Shown here in pieces: positions 22,007 to 33,532 of a DNA stretch of 64,000 bases. The DNA comes from Manduca sexta (taxonomy: Eukaryota > Arthropoda > Insecta > Lepidoptera > Sphingidae), in assembly GCF_014839805.1 (NCBI RefSeq), contig NC_051138.1, forward strand, positions 8,492,983 through 8,556,982, read 5' to 3'. The notes under the pieces were generated by a model. It was given only the letters and a program-made list of their open reading frames with translations, made no database searches and was not told the DNA's origin. Every line of letters starts with the position of its first letter. The stretch's first letter is position 1. The translations under genes and the position numbers were made by a program.

Positions 22007-25000
22007 TTGAACGAATCATAAAATATTTTATCAAATATATCTCGCTTTTATATTTATATAAAATGTTTATTCAATGTAATGTGTAACATTGTTCATACAG
22101 GTATTGTCGTTTTTTCTAGAAATAGATAAATAAAAATGTACAATTGCTTTCTGAAAATAATTCTGTTAAATTACTAAAATACGTGGACAATACGTTTATT
22201 TTTAAAAATACACATAAAATATTCTAAAAATTATTTATAATACGTACTTCCTCCAAGTTGAGGTAAAACTCCAGATTTCCGAAATCACAACACTTAAAGT
22301 AGGTCACGAGACATTACGTTTATAAATTATTATATGTAAGTAATAAAACGTAACAAACTACACGCGTTTATTAAACGATGTGGTAACGTTTTATATCTCC
22401 TTTATTACAAGACTCGTTAAATTAATCATTTTATGATCTCTGGAATAATTCCGTTCATTAATTTCGATACTAAATTTAAAGCGAAGCCTAATGAATCTTA
22501 TATATTTTGTAGATGATAGGTGGGTGGGTATATAATATTTCCTGTTGACGCACTCCTTTTGTTGAAAACATGTTATTTGTCAAGGGACAATTACTCAACT
22601 TTAAATATTTAACCTTGTATTCTTGGACATATTCATTTCAGTACATATCAATTAAAGCCAATTTAAATAATGTTATTTACAGAAAGTTTGAAATCCAAGG
22701 CTTATTGTAGCTGCTTGCTTCTCGGCGCCTCCTAATTAGCACAAATCCACCATAAGTTGAACTCACATCGTATTAGAACTGTTAAACCTTCTTTATATGT
22801 GTTACACCAGATGAAGATATTCAAGATATTAAATTTATAGCACAGCTTTACCGAATATCCGGAACCGATGTTGTTATATATACGATATTTCGTATAAATA
22901 AGTAAGCCTTTCTAAAATAGTTGTATTCTGTACAACCATATGACCGATTAATCTTACTTAGTCATAGTAACTTTACAAAATGTACGTTGTATACTCGTAT
23001 TACAATCAATTTTAAAAAATCTTAGCCATTCATATCCTAAACACCAAACATGAATAATAATATATTTTTAAGGAAATATACACCTGCAATGATCTCATAC
23101 ACAACAGTCAACTGTGTGACAGGAAATGTTCATTTAGCATTCATTGTCCATTGTCAATGCCTGGTCGCGCAGGAAAACGTCATAGTTTATCCTATAAGGT
23201 AAATATAACAAGGCCGCATACACTCCGACCTTTATTTTGAAGGGCTCACAGGTTGTCAATAGTACCACCACTGAACTAGGCCGGCCAATGTGCACCATAT
23301 AGAATCCCAATTAATGTATTATACTGTTTGTTATACAGGTCAGATTAATTTTATATTTATTTATTCACACATCACACATGGTGTATAGGCGGACCTAACT
23401 CTAATATTTCATTACGAAACTCACTAAATAATATAAATTTGTGAGAATAAGTTAATTATAATAATAGCTCCAATAATTTAAAATATATTGAATTTATTTA
23501 ACTTTTTAGTCAACAAATTGTATTTTTCTTTCTTATAATATTTTACAGGCAAGCTTTTTGACTCAATTGTTCCCGTAGCATTCTTTATAAATTTAATGTA
23601 GCCCAAATTCAAGAAAGGAATCTTAACACAGATAGATAGTTCAGTTTTTGTTTCGTAATGTGACACGGTCATCAAGAAATGCACCAAATAACTTTGAAAA
23701 ATGTGTTTAGTTCCAGTCTAAATTTTAAAGGTTATGTTACTTCAGAGCCGTTTGTCACATTAGAGTCAAGTAATATTGTAAATTTTGTGTTTTAACATTA
23801 ATTTGTTTGAAAAAGAACTAAAATAATATTTAGTACTCAAAACAAATTCTATACTATTTACAGAAGGACAACAATTTTCGGTAAATTAGATAACAAATAA
23901 GCAAAAGAGCAAGATCGTAAAAAGATAACTAGCGAAATGCAACGGTTGTGAACGTCCCTCCAATCCAAAGCAAAATCATATCTCCGACGCAGTGGGCCGC
24001 GCGCTGGTCGGTTCAGTTTCGCGACCTTTTTCTTTATTTTTCTTTACGACATATCACGTCCCGTACCACATTGTAATATATCGTTTTTGCGAAATATCAC
24101 CTTAAAATTCCTGGATTATATTACATAATTATTTTAATTTTGTTTTTCAAGATGACAGAGTTTATATATAAACTATATTTACATAGGTGTTTACATATAA
24201 CGCGATTACACTAGACGAGGGTTAACCACGCTTACGTAGATATTTTAATGAAATAATTATTTCTCTCCCAAAAGGAAAACACAAACAGTTCAAATCCGCT
24301 ACGCATCCTGCACGCCTTTTTCGTTTTTGTTTCTAAAGCATCTTAATTTGAATTAAAAAAGGTTTCAGATTTACTTTTTCATCTCCTTTGTATTTGGTTA
24401 AAATCCTGATAGTCGGGTGCTTTATTTTTCCAAACGGTTCGGCTGCCGACCATCTGATCAGTATTTATTTTTATCGCAACTGACTGAGTTTAATGGTGTG
24501 TGTCGTATTTCCATAAAACAGCCCATATTTTACTTCAAGTGGTGACAATTCAATCCCCAAAAAAAATCGATTTTTACACGAAATTTTTTGCATCTATGTA
24601 ATAGTTATATTAGCGGTTAGATAACCTAATTACAATAAAATTTTCAAATATTTTGGAACCAGAACATTAGCGAGTTATATCTAATACCTTCTCGACTTAT
24701 AATAAAGAGTTAAGTATGGGGGAACGAGAGAATTTGTTTGGGCTCGCTGTTATCATTTGTAGAAAAAAGGTATAAAAATAATCCATTCGAAAATTGCGGA
24801 GGCGATATACGTATGAAAATATACGTGCTAAGTACTGGTTAGGTAAGTTTATTTTTGTTGCAATCTTGCGACTTTTGTTGTCCTTCATCGCATTTTACCT
24901 CTAACAAGAAATTAAGTGGAATTCGTTTATAAATTAGACATATAGGCAATAGTACCCCTTATAACAATTCACTTTAAAGCCCAGAGAAAACATATTATTA

Positions 25001-27089
25001 ATTATCCGTACGTGTAATACGCGTCCATGTCTTTCGATTTTACAAGCTGCCAATATGGCTAGGTGAAAATAATTTCATGCATACTATGCACCAAAAAATC
25101 AACTGTAAATGGCAATGAGGTTAATTGCTCTTTAAAAGATTATTGCGAATGTATCCATTTCAAAATATTATATAAACTGATGGTTATTTATAAATAAATG
25201 CGAATTATTTGTTCCTGAAATATGATATTTACTTAATTAAGGATTTTTATAGCTTACAATTTTACGAGTCCTTTTTTTATTTATTAGAGAAAACTATCAG
25301 TTATACATATAAGAAAAAAACAAACAAAAGAAAATGTAATACTGAATATAGTGAAATGAATAACCTACACCGTTATCCACATATGATTGTAGCATAGTTT
25401 TTTAAACATGTTTCTTAATATAATTAGGTATATAAAAGAAATACAAATGCATCTATGTAAAATCGTGTTAAAAATATAAAAACTATATATTAATTATATA
25501 TTCTATTATTAATATTTTCATTTATTTTGATGCTGTTTAGACAGAAAGAGTTACAATATATTCTATAAAATTTATTTCAATCTCTGAACTGCATTTAATA
25601 AGGAATCTTTAAACAAAATAAAAAATAAAAGTTACTTTAAACAAGCGGACATTTTTTTTTGTCGCTAACACTGTAAAGACTTTATCACATTGAAAGTAAT
25701 ATGCAAGCGAGTTTCTAATCAAGCGATTAGTGGTCATTGTAGCATCTAGTGCGACCTGCCTGAGAATCTAGTTTGCAATGCCGCGACATGGACGCTATGT
25801 TGTACTAGCGAAATCAATAAATGTATCCGTTTCGCGGAACTGTAATTATCAGATCAACAGAAGGGACAAATCGGACAACAGTGATTATCTCATGAATTTA
25901 ACGGCGTGAAATCATTGCGCAAATACTGCGAGGACGTACTACATACGCAGTTGATGCATTTGGTAATAGCCTCCCTCAAAATATAATTAATCAGAAATCC
26001 CAAATGAAACTGTAGAAGCTTATTTATAAAAATATTAAAGCATAATTCCTTTTATCTAGCCTCGTCACTCATTAAAAATATTGAAACAGCCATTACCTTA
26101 CCGTAGCTTGAAAATACTAAACACTCTAATTTTACCTCTGAGTATTTTATTCGGGGCTGAAATTAAATCAGGAATGTAGGTTTACTAAGTAACGATATTT
26201 AACTTGATTGCCGTTGTCGCAACCAAGCGTGGGTAAAACGTCCAGTACTCCTGTACTATTTTTTATCTTTCTATGCCTCTCGTATATTGAGTGATACTTG
26301 GATTAGCTAGAGGTATTTCCGTACATGAAATGTATGTCACATTATTTTTTTTGTAGAGACCTTTATGGTGCTATGCCGACTCTGTAAACATTTTTACAGC
26401 GTCTGTCCGATATCTCTGCATATCTGCATCTGAAACTCGAATTCATTTTAACCGTTTCAAAGATAAGCTTGAACATATATTTAAGAAATTGCATTAAGAT
26501 ATTAATAACGCATTACTAACAATATAACTAACGGCTGGCTAATCATATGTGTTTAGAAAAGGCTTTTGAAATTCAATAGCGCACTTTAATTTTATTTGTC
26601 TGATTAATTATTTATAATAATATTATTATTAATTTTGAACATTAAATTATGTTTAATACACGCCGATGACAGCATTAAAGTACAATATTACACGTAAGGA
26701 CAGGCCGTTCAACAGGTAATAAGTTTTAATGGTACCCATATGAGGCTCCCATTATCACTCTTAAGCCAAAATCCCGAAAACTGCTCAGGCCTGTACAAAG
26801 GGTCCCCTCGCATAATTTATTACCGAAACATCCTTGACGGCGCACGCCCTAGATAATTAGGTGCGTACATTTAGTGCTAATGATGAGCGTTTCAAAACAA
26901 ATATTTTACACGACCTTCAGTTATTACGAACAAAGAACTCGTGTTTAATCGCGTAGAGTACATCAATTCTCATCATATTCGTGTTTATTTTAGTATAAAA
27001 AGGGAATATTTTTTAAATTAAGTGGAATATAGGATAGTTATTGTACTTTTTTACGGGATTGGGACTATCATAACTAGGTCAACATGATT
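22007..27089. other. AT-rich DNA, no gene supported
   Basis: Short AT-biased frames only. A GC-richer patch at 23975-24035 (CGCAGTGGGCCGCGCGCTGG, then TTCAGTTTCGCGACC) could be regulatory or a transcription start, but nothing confirms it. No repeat recognised. Confidence 0.4.
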
Positions 27090-27376
27090 TTGGTACTGTT
27101 GGTAGGTAGGTAACACCGCATTGTCTTTTTCTGTCGCGAGGCAGCAGCGTGTAGTCACTGTTGTGTTCCGATCAGAAGAAATATGTAGCCAGTGTAGCTA
27201 CTGGACATAATAAGACTTAATATCTCATGTCTTAGGATGACGAACACAGTGGAATACTTAACAATACTTGGTACTTTAAGGTGTTTTTACTAATTATGCG
27301 CGGTCATATCGCTTGACATCACGCGAATGGCAAGCTCGCATCGTCATTCAAGCAATAAAATAATAATAATAAAGAG
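27090..27376 (+). mobile_element. LINE 3' tail fragment
   Basis: It contains GTAGCCAGTGTAGCTACTGG and further on ATCGCTTGACATCACG, GAATGGCAAGCTCG and AGCAATAAAATAATAATAAT. I recognise this order as the 3' end of a common lepidopteran LINE. It ends in an (AAT)n tail that abuts the copia-like coding region. The clade is uncertain. Confidence 0.55.
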
Positions 27377-27532
27377 TAAACATGTCTTAATCCAACCATA
27401 TTTTATCGCAGGTTTCTTATAATTATCGCCATCAATGGCACCATAAGATCAACGTCTACAGCTATAAGTGCTGGAATATCTGTAAATTTTGATAAACTCA
27501 GCGGTATATCTAATTACAGCAATTGGAAATTC

Positions 27533-30082
27533 ATGATGCGGATGTATTTGATTCATGAAGACTTATGGAATTGCATTCATGGCGAGGCGGGTGTCCCCAA
27601 GGACAATGATCCCCGCAAACAACAACGGGCACTTGCAAAAATATGTCTAATGGTGCAACCGTCGTCTTTTTCCCATGTACGAAATGCATCCAGTGGTTTT
27701 GAGGCTTGGAATAACCTCAAAACGGCCTATGAAGATAGAGGGCTGTGTAGACGACTAGGACTTTTACGTACAATGTTTGGATTGAAATTAGAACAATTTA
27801 ATGACATGGAAGCATATCTTCTAAGGATCACGGATCTAGATCAACAACTACGAGATATAAATGCTCCATTGGATGATGATTTCTTGTCGGTTTTAATATT
27901 AAGCGGTTTACCATTAGACTACGACCCGCTTATAATGGCATTGGAAAATTCGAACATTAAATTGTGTAGTGAGACAGTGAAGAGTAAATTATTACAAGAA
28001 AAATTACGCAGAGACTTAGACAAGAACGAAGAAGGTGCAATGTTTACAAACCGGAATGTAAAACGTGGAAACAAAACTTCTTACAAAAACAAGTGTTATA
28101 TTTGTAAAAAGCCGAATCACTATGCTAAGAACTGCCCAAATAAGACCAACAAAAGTGAAAAATGCGAAAAAGCGTTGAATGGAACGTTATTAACTGCATT
28201 ATCTACAGATGTCAATTCAAATGCTTGGTATGTGGACTCTGGCGCGACCTGTCACATGACAAATAATAAATATTTACTACAAAATTATGTTGTGGACACA
28301 CCGCGGTTGGTCACGGTAGCCAACAAAGAAAAGATGTATAGTGAAGGACATGGCGAAGTGCACTTGTTATTAGAAGCACAAACTCAAAATACAAAATTAT
28401 GTGATGTTGTTTACGTTCCAGGATTGTCAACAAACCTTATTTCTGTTGGGAAAATGGCTTCAAAGGGACTTGAAGTGCATTTTAGTGCACAGAAATGTAA
28501 CATTTATTGTGGAAAGATTGCAGTTGCCAGCGCTACAATGGTCAACGGTGTCTATCAGTTGGACGTGGGATGTCAGCAGCCGACTAGTAAACGCGAGCTA
28601 TGTGCGACGAGTTACTCAGTGACTGCGAATGGACCAGATATCCAACCGTCAGGTAGAGAACGACCGGAGATTGCGAATTTGTGTAAGGCAAAGTCATCGC
28701 AGCAGTTATGGCATCGTAGGCTTGGGCATCTGAATAAGCGAAGTATGGATCTACTACAACGAGGTATGGCTAGCGGAATTAATTATACTCGTAGTCAGTA
28801 TACTCCTTGTGTGGCTTGTATTGAGGGTAAGCAGAGTAGATTACCATTCCCTAAGCAATCTTATAATAGAGCTACTGAGAAACTAGGGCTTATACATTCT
28901 GACCTGTGTGGGCCAATGTCAGTTTCCTCATTTAGTGGTGCTAAATATCTATTGACATTTATAGATGATTTTACAAGGATGACTTTTGGATATTTCATTA
29001 AAAGTAAAGATGAAGTATTGTCGGTATTTAAAGTTTTCAAAAGGCTTGTGGAAAATGAAACCAATTTGAAAATAAAAATGCTAAGAACAGACAATGGTCG
29101 TGAATATGTTAATAAACAGTTCCAGAGTTTTCTTCAAGAGCATGGCATCAAGCATCAGACGACTATACCGTACTCACCACAGCAGAATGGCGTGGCAGAA
29201 AGGGCCAATCGCACAATTATGGAGGCGGGGCGATGTATGCTGCAAGAAGCAGGACTAGACCGAAGATTTTGGGCAGAGGCACTAAATACGGCAATTTACA
29301 TTAAAAATAAGTCACCAAGTAAGGCAGTTCGGGGAATGACTCCTGAAGAAAAATGGTCAGGTAACAAAGTCAATTTATCTAATTTGAAAGTATTTGGCTG
29401 TGTCGCTTATGCTTTGACTCCCAATGAAAAACGCAAGAAACTAGATGCAAAAAGTAAGCAGTTTGTGTTTGTGGGTTATTGTAATGAATCAAAGGGATAT
29501 AGGTTAATTGATCCAGAAAATCCCTCTAAATGTGTCAAATCTAGAGATGTGCAATTTTTAGAAGAGAAAATGTACAAAGCTTTGAAAACAAATCAGGAAA
29601 ATTTCACTATTACTGATTGTCAAATGAATCTCACTAATGATAATGTGAATGATATAAATACGACTGAAAATAATAGCACCAGTTCCCCTACTAAAATATA
29701 TGTTGCGAATTCTTCAGATTCTGATTCTAGCTATTTCGATGATACCCATGATGTCACATGGAATCCGGATATGACTGAGGTTCCGGAAAGTGATTCAGAA
29801 TATGAAGAAACTGCAAGTATGGTAGTTGCCATGACAGCGGCAGAAAGTCCCTGTGTAGAACCGCAGGCAATAGATGAGGCGCTGTCGGGACCAGACAAGG
29901 AACACTGGAGGAATGCTATTGAAGAGGAGTATAAGTCATTTGAACAAAACAAAGCTTGGACCTTGACACAATTGCCTGCAAATAAAAAGGCGGTCAAATA
30001 CAAGTGGGGGTTTAAGAAGAAATTTCGATTTGAAAGCAGCCAAGCGAATCTTACGCTATCTAAAAGGGACTATAGACTATAA
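27533..30082 (+). pseudogene. copia gag-protease-integrase polyprotein, broken in reverse transcriptase
   Basis: Residue numbers count from the Met at 27533. This is probably not the true start: the same frame is open upstream to about 27404, and residues just before it (DKLSGISNYSNWKF) are the usual copia gag beginning. A UBN2-type gag covers residues 1-165. The zinc knuckle is C188-x2-C191-x4-H196-x4-C201. The protease active site is DSG at 235-237. Integrase has its zinc-binding H394/H399 and C426/C429, and the catalytic triad D457, D520 and E556 (a D-x35-E spacing). Reverse transcriptase starts near residue 773 but stops at the KKF block around 30020. The last 18 residues are RNase H codons read out of frame. 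All gag, protease and integrase motifs are intact, so the break is recent or confined to the deletion. Confidence 0.88.
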
Positions 30083-30575
30083 GATTGTATATGATAAATC
30101 TCATATATCCATCTCCGGATACGTGGATGCTGATTGGGCATCGAATCAGCTAGACCGGCGCTCTTACACTGGTTATGTATTTAAAATAGGGAACGCAGCT
30201 GTGTCATGGGAAAGTCGTAAACAACGAACCGTAGCATTATCAAGTACAGAGGCTGAATACATGGCGTTGTGTGAAGGAGCAAAGGAGGCTAAATTCATTA
30301 AAAGTTTTCTGTGCGAATGTTTAGGTAAAAACTTTTCAGTGACATTGTTTAATGATAGTCAGTCAGCACAGAAAATTTGTAACAGTCAAATCAATCATAG
30401 CCGTAGCAAACACATAGAAATCAGGCATCATTATGTGAGGCAAATTGTAAAAGATAAAATTATTAGATTAGAGTATTTGTGTACTGAAAATATGCCAGCT
30501 GATGTCCTGACAAAATGTTTAAGTAAAGACAAACATTTTAAATGTATTTCTCATCTTGGTTTACAGATTGTTTAG
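30030..30575 (+). pseudogene. copia RNase H domain, detached by deletion
   Basis: This 181-codon segment lies in a different frame from the upstream polyprotein. It starts with the KAAKRILRYLKGT block that precedes RNase H in copia elements. RNase H acidic residues are visible in YVDADWA (D33 and D35), STEAEYMAL (E74 and E76) and FNDSQSA (D109). It ends in the usual SKHIEIRHHYVR region and a TAG at 30573-30575. It has no start of its own: in the intact element it is translated as the end of pol. Roughly 1.3 kb of reverse transcriptase coding sequence expected between integrase and this point is absent. Confidence 0.85.
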
Positions 30576-30587
30576 TTTAAGGGCAGG

Positions 30588-30778
30588 TGTTGGAACTGTA
30601 TAGTAACAAAGAGTATAAACCAAACAATAACCAATGTGAGCTATATTAGTACTGGCAGTATGCCGCTTTAAATTTAGAAATTTATATACTTCTCTATTGT
30701 CATTGTCTAGTCTTTACTGTTCTCAATAAATCCTCTAATACTTTTACAATCCTAAGTTATTTCTTTCATAATCCATCA
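30588..30778 (+). repeat. 3' LTR of the copia element, right end uncertain
   Basis: Starts TGTTGG directly after the purine-rich tract. A polyadenylation signal AATAAA is at 30725-30730. The right end could be TACA at 30748 (161 bp) or CATCA at 30778 (191 bp). Without the 5' LTR for comparison I cannot decide. Confidence 0.6.
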
Positions 30779-31397
30779 GTCCACCGATAAACATAGGCAT
30801 TTCCTAGAAAATTTACACCAGACTTGTTGAAAGTGGTAATCTCACAATATCGAAATCTGAAAAAAAAACATCGTACATTATCCATCTACCAGCAACACTA
30901 ATTAATGTAATGAAATTCTTAAAATATTATTTATTATTACATATTATTCATAGAAACGAATCATTAGCTTATTACTTGGTGCGTTTATTTTATTTCTGAA
31001 CGCAATTTCCCAGACGGAATAATATTAATATTTTCAATACGGATACGGAGTTAAACCTAAGGACTTATAAATGTTTTAATGTACAATTTATATCAGTTAC
31101 TGGGGAAATGGATAAATTTTATATAAACACAACTAAAAAGAATATTACATGTACAAGACACCTTTACAAAATATGCTTCTAATAATTGTGCTGATATAGG
31201 TACATGAGATTATTTATATAAACCCAAAAAAAGTTGCCATATTAGTTTAATTAAGTTTCCTTTTTGATTAAATGAACGACATATATAAATGGATTGAAGG
31301 TTATCATTGTACTAATTTATTTGCTTACTTGGATATTGCCATAAGTTATAAGTGATATTTATTAGGTTATATCTTCAAACGTTATATCTTTTTTTTT
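30779..31397. other. AT-rich DNA, nothing identified
   Basis: No gene or repeat recognised. Confidence 0.5.
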
Positions 31398-31716
31398 TGT
31401 GAATGGGACAATGGCGTAGGGGCACACACACGCTTGCGCAGCTCTGTAAGTACACGTGCATAGTTGTGCGGGAATGCTGTGTCACACCATGCCTCCCATA
31501 TAAAAGCAACGTGCGCCTTTGTTCACTCAGTAGTCAGTACGTCCACTAAATTGTTACTATTGACTACCATCCCTGAGTTTAATTTATATACGCTAGGGCT
31601 GTGACTCCCATACTTTACATCAATAACAACAAGAACACTACACCAATACTATCTGAGAGCACACACTCGTCTTTAAATGTAGACGAGTAAATAATCTTAA
31701 GTCGTTTTATTCAACA
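31398..31716 (+). promoter_or_regulatory. Solo-LTR-like segment with a strong core promoter
   Basis: TATAAAAG (31499-31506) is followed 28 bp later by the arthropod initiator TCAGT (31527-31531), an almost ideal spacing. The segment begins TGTGAATGGGAC and ends ATTCAACA, like LTR ends (TG...CA, 319 bp), and is GC-richer than its flanks. No target duplication is visible and no internal element follows, so a solo LTR is only one reading. The promoter and 5' exon of a host gene is the other. Confidence 0.42.
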
Positions 31717-33295
31717 GGAAATAGTTAAACCCAACCATAACTCATAAATGCCTAATTAGGAATAGTATAAGAATGTGTATGTACGTGACGTCAATTTAAA
31801 ATATTCAGAAAATATATAAATATAAATCTCATGCTGACGCCAGACAATTTCTTATGTCAACAACTTTGTTAACTAGAAATATATTTAAAAATAATACTAC
31901 ACATTGTAAATATACTACTTGCTTAGGTCTAAATATAATATAAAATAAAACATTTCTTAGAATTTACTACTGGTGTTTAAAAAAATGTACTTTCATGTTA
32001 TTTAGAAATCATAAAGTTCATTTTGGTCTGTTCACTGACTTGTCGTGGCTTGGCAGTGTCTTTATAACAAACTCAAATTTACGAAAAAGCTTCTTCTTTC
32101 CTTTATATTCATTGATTTATACGCTTTTAATAAAAAGGGAAATCCCTGGCTTGATTGACTGATACAAGCATGCATGTGTGAGTCAATTTATTACGTTTAA
32201 GTTCGTTTTTCAGACGTATATCATTGTCATAATATTTTTAAAAATGAATTTTACTTGGATATATTATTTGATATTTTTGCCCTAGTCTTCGGTAAAGCTA
32301 AGTACGTATTTTGTTTTTCTCTGTAACTACAACTAATGTAGTAAATCCCTAAAATGGAAGTAGGTTCATTAAAAACCAAATCACAAACGGTTACAAAATT
32401 ATAACTTAAATTTTTATCACATATATCATAATAAATATTGGAATGAAGACATAAATCCTGTGAAACCAAACTTCATGCTATGGTCTGTAAAAATTACTTC
32501 TTCTGTAACTGCGTCTTACATTATAACTAACAATTAATACAAATCGTACTTCATTTATTACAACAATAAACATAAATATGTTTAATAAATGCAAACAATT
32601 TACGTATATGTGAATACCTTGTCGTTGTAGGCATAAAACATGTCGTGAGTATCAAAGGCCAATGAAGAATAGCACCCTCTCTATCAGGCCCGTAAATATG
32701 TAAAGTCATTCGTAAATCTTTTTTTGTGCCCAACGATTCATATATTATACAAGAAAAATAGAACACTTTTCGAGGCACCAAATGTTCTGAAGCATCGCAC
32801 GAAGGAAAGCGTAAGCTACAATTTATGGGACAATTCATCAGAGCTCTAAGAGCTCGTACCTACAGCGTTATTCTAAATCTGCTGGGTAAGGGTACGGCAT
32901 AATTTGTATTAGAAATATTATCGATGTAACAAACCTGCCTGGAATGCTTTGACAATGTACGAATACAACGTCGTATTCTTTAGAACCAAGGTTTTAAATG
33001 TCCAGCTTATTTTCACTTAGGCAAAGCTAAAGGCTAAATTAATTAAAATTAAATTAATAAATTCGGTTGTCAATATGAATTTTTATCTACTTCCTCGTGA
33101 TTTTGAAGAGTGTCTTGTATTTTCGCAAATTAATTATATGTGTCTAAATTCATATCTATAATATTATGTGTCTTAATATCCAAAGTAATATTATAAGTCA
33201 TTGTTTAAATACGTAGGTAGTTGTATTGATTTTAGCAACCCGCACAATATTAGTTTAAATCTTATTAATATTATAATCTTTTCTTACTAAGTAAT
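31717..33295. other. AT-rich DNA; one weak minus-strand open frame
   Basis: The minus-strand frame 32838-32551 (95 codons) has a stretch with coding-like composition (ESLGTKKDLRMTLHIYGPD), followed by a GTATTC that could be a donor. I do not recognise it. Nothing else seen. Confidence 0.3.
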
Positions 33296-33532
33296 ATAAA
33301 TGAGAACATTTTTAAAATGTTTGTTTGTTTATTAGGAATAAACGAAGAAACAACTGAACGGATTTGGATGAAATTTCGCACAAGCGTAGACAATGTCCTG
33401 GATTAGCACATAGATTTTTTTCCCGGTAATCTGTTTTTTTTAAATAGATGGTGCTGACATCATACTCGGTTTTAGGAGTTTTTGTAGTTGGAATGGTTTT
33501 TCACATGGGCGAAGCTACGAGAAAAAACTAAT
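33296..33532 (+). mobile_element. Degraded TE fragment (Helitron- or RTE-like)
   Basis: It opens with a GTTTGTTTGTTTATTAGG stretch, contains ACTGAACGGATTTGGATG and TAGACAATGTCCTGG, and closes with GGGCGAAGCTACGAG and a damaged CTAA. This order is familiar from lepidopteran elements. A related, more decayed copy is at 55756-55925. Confidence 0.45.

Larger units (their letters stand above)
27404..30778 (+). mobile_element. Ty1/copia-type LTR retrotransposon, internally deleted, 5' LTR not found
   Basis: Order on the plus strand: gag, protease and integrase in one frame, a deletion that removes almost all reverse transcriptase, then RNase H, a purine-rich tract (30577-30587) and a 3' LTR starting TGTTGGAACTG at 30588. 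Integrase before reverse transcriptase is the copia arrangement. No sequence matching the 3' LTR precedes gag: a LINE tail lies there instead. The element is therefore defective at both the 5' end and in pol. Confidence 0.85.

Noticed and set aside
28861..30003. Minus-strand frames opposite the copia polyprotein
   Set aside because: Shadows of the real plus-strand coding sequence.
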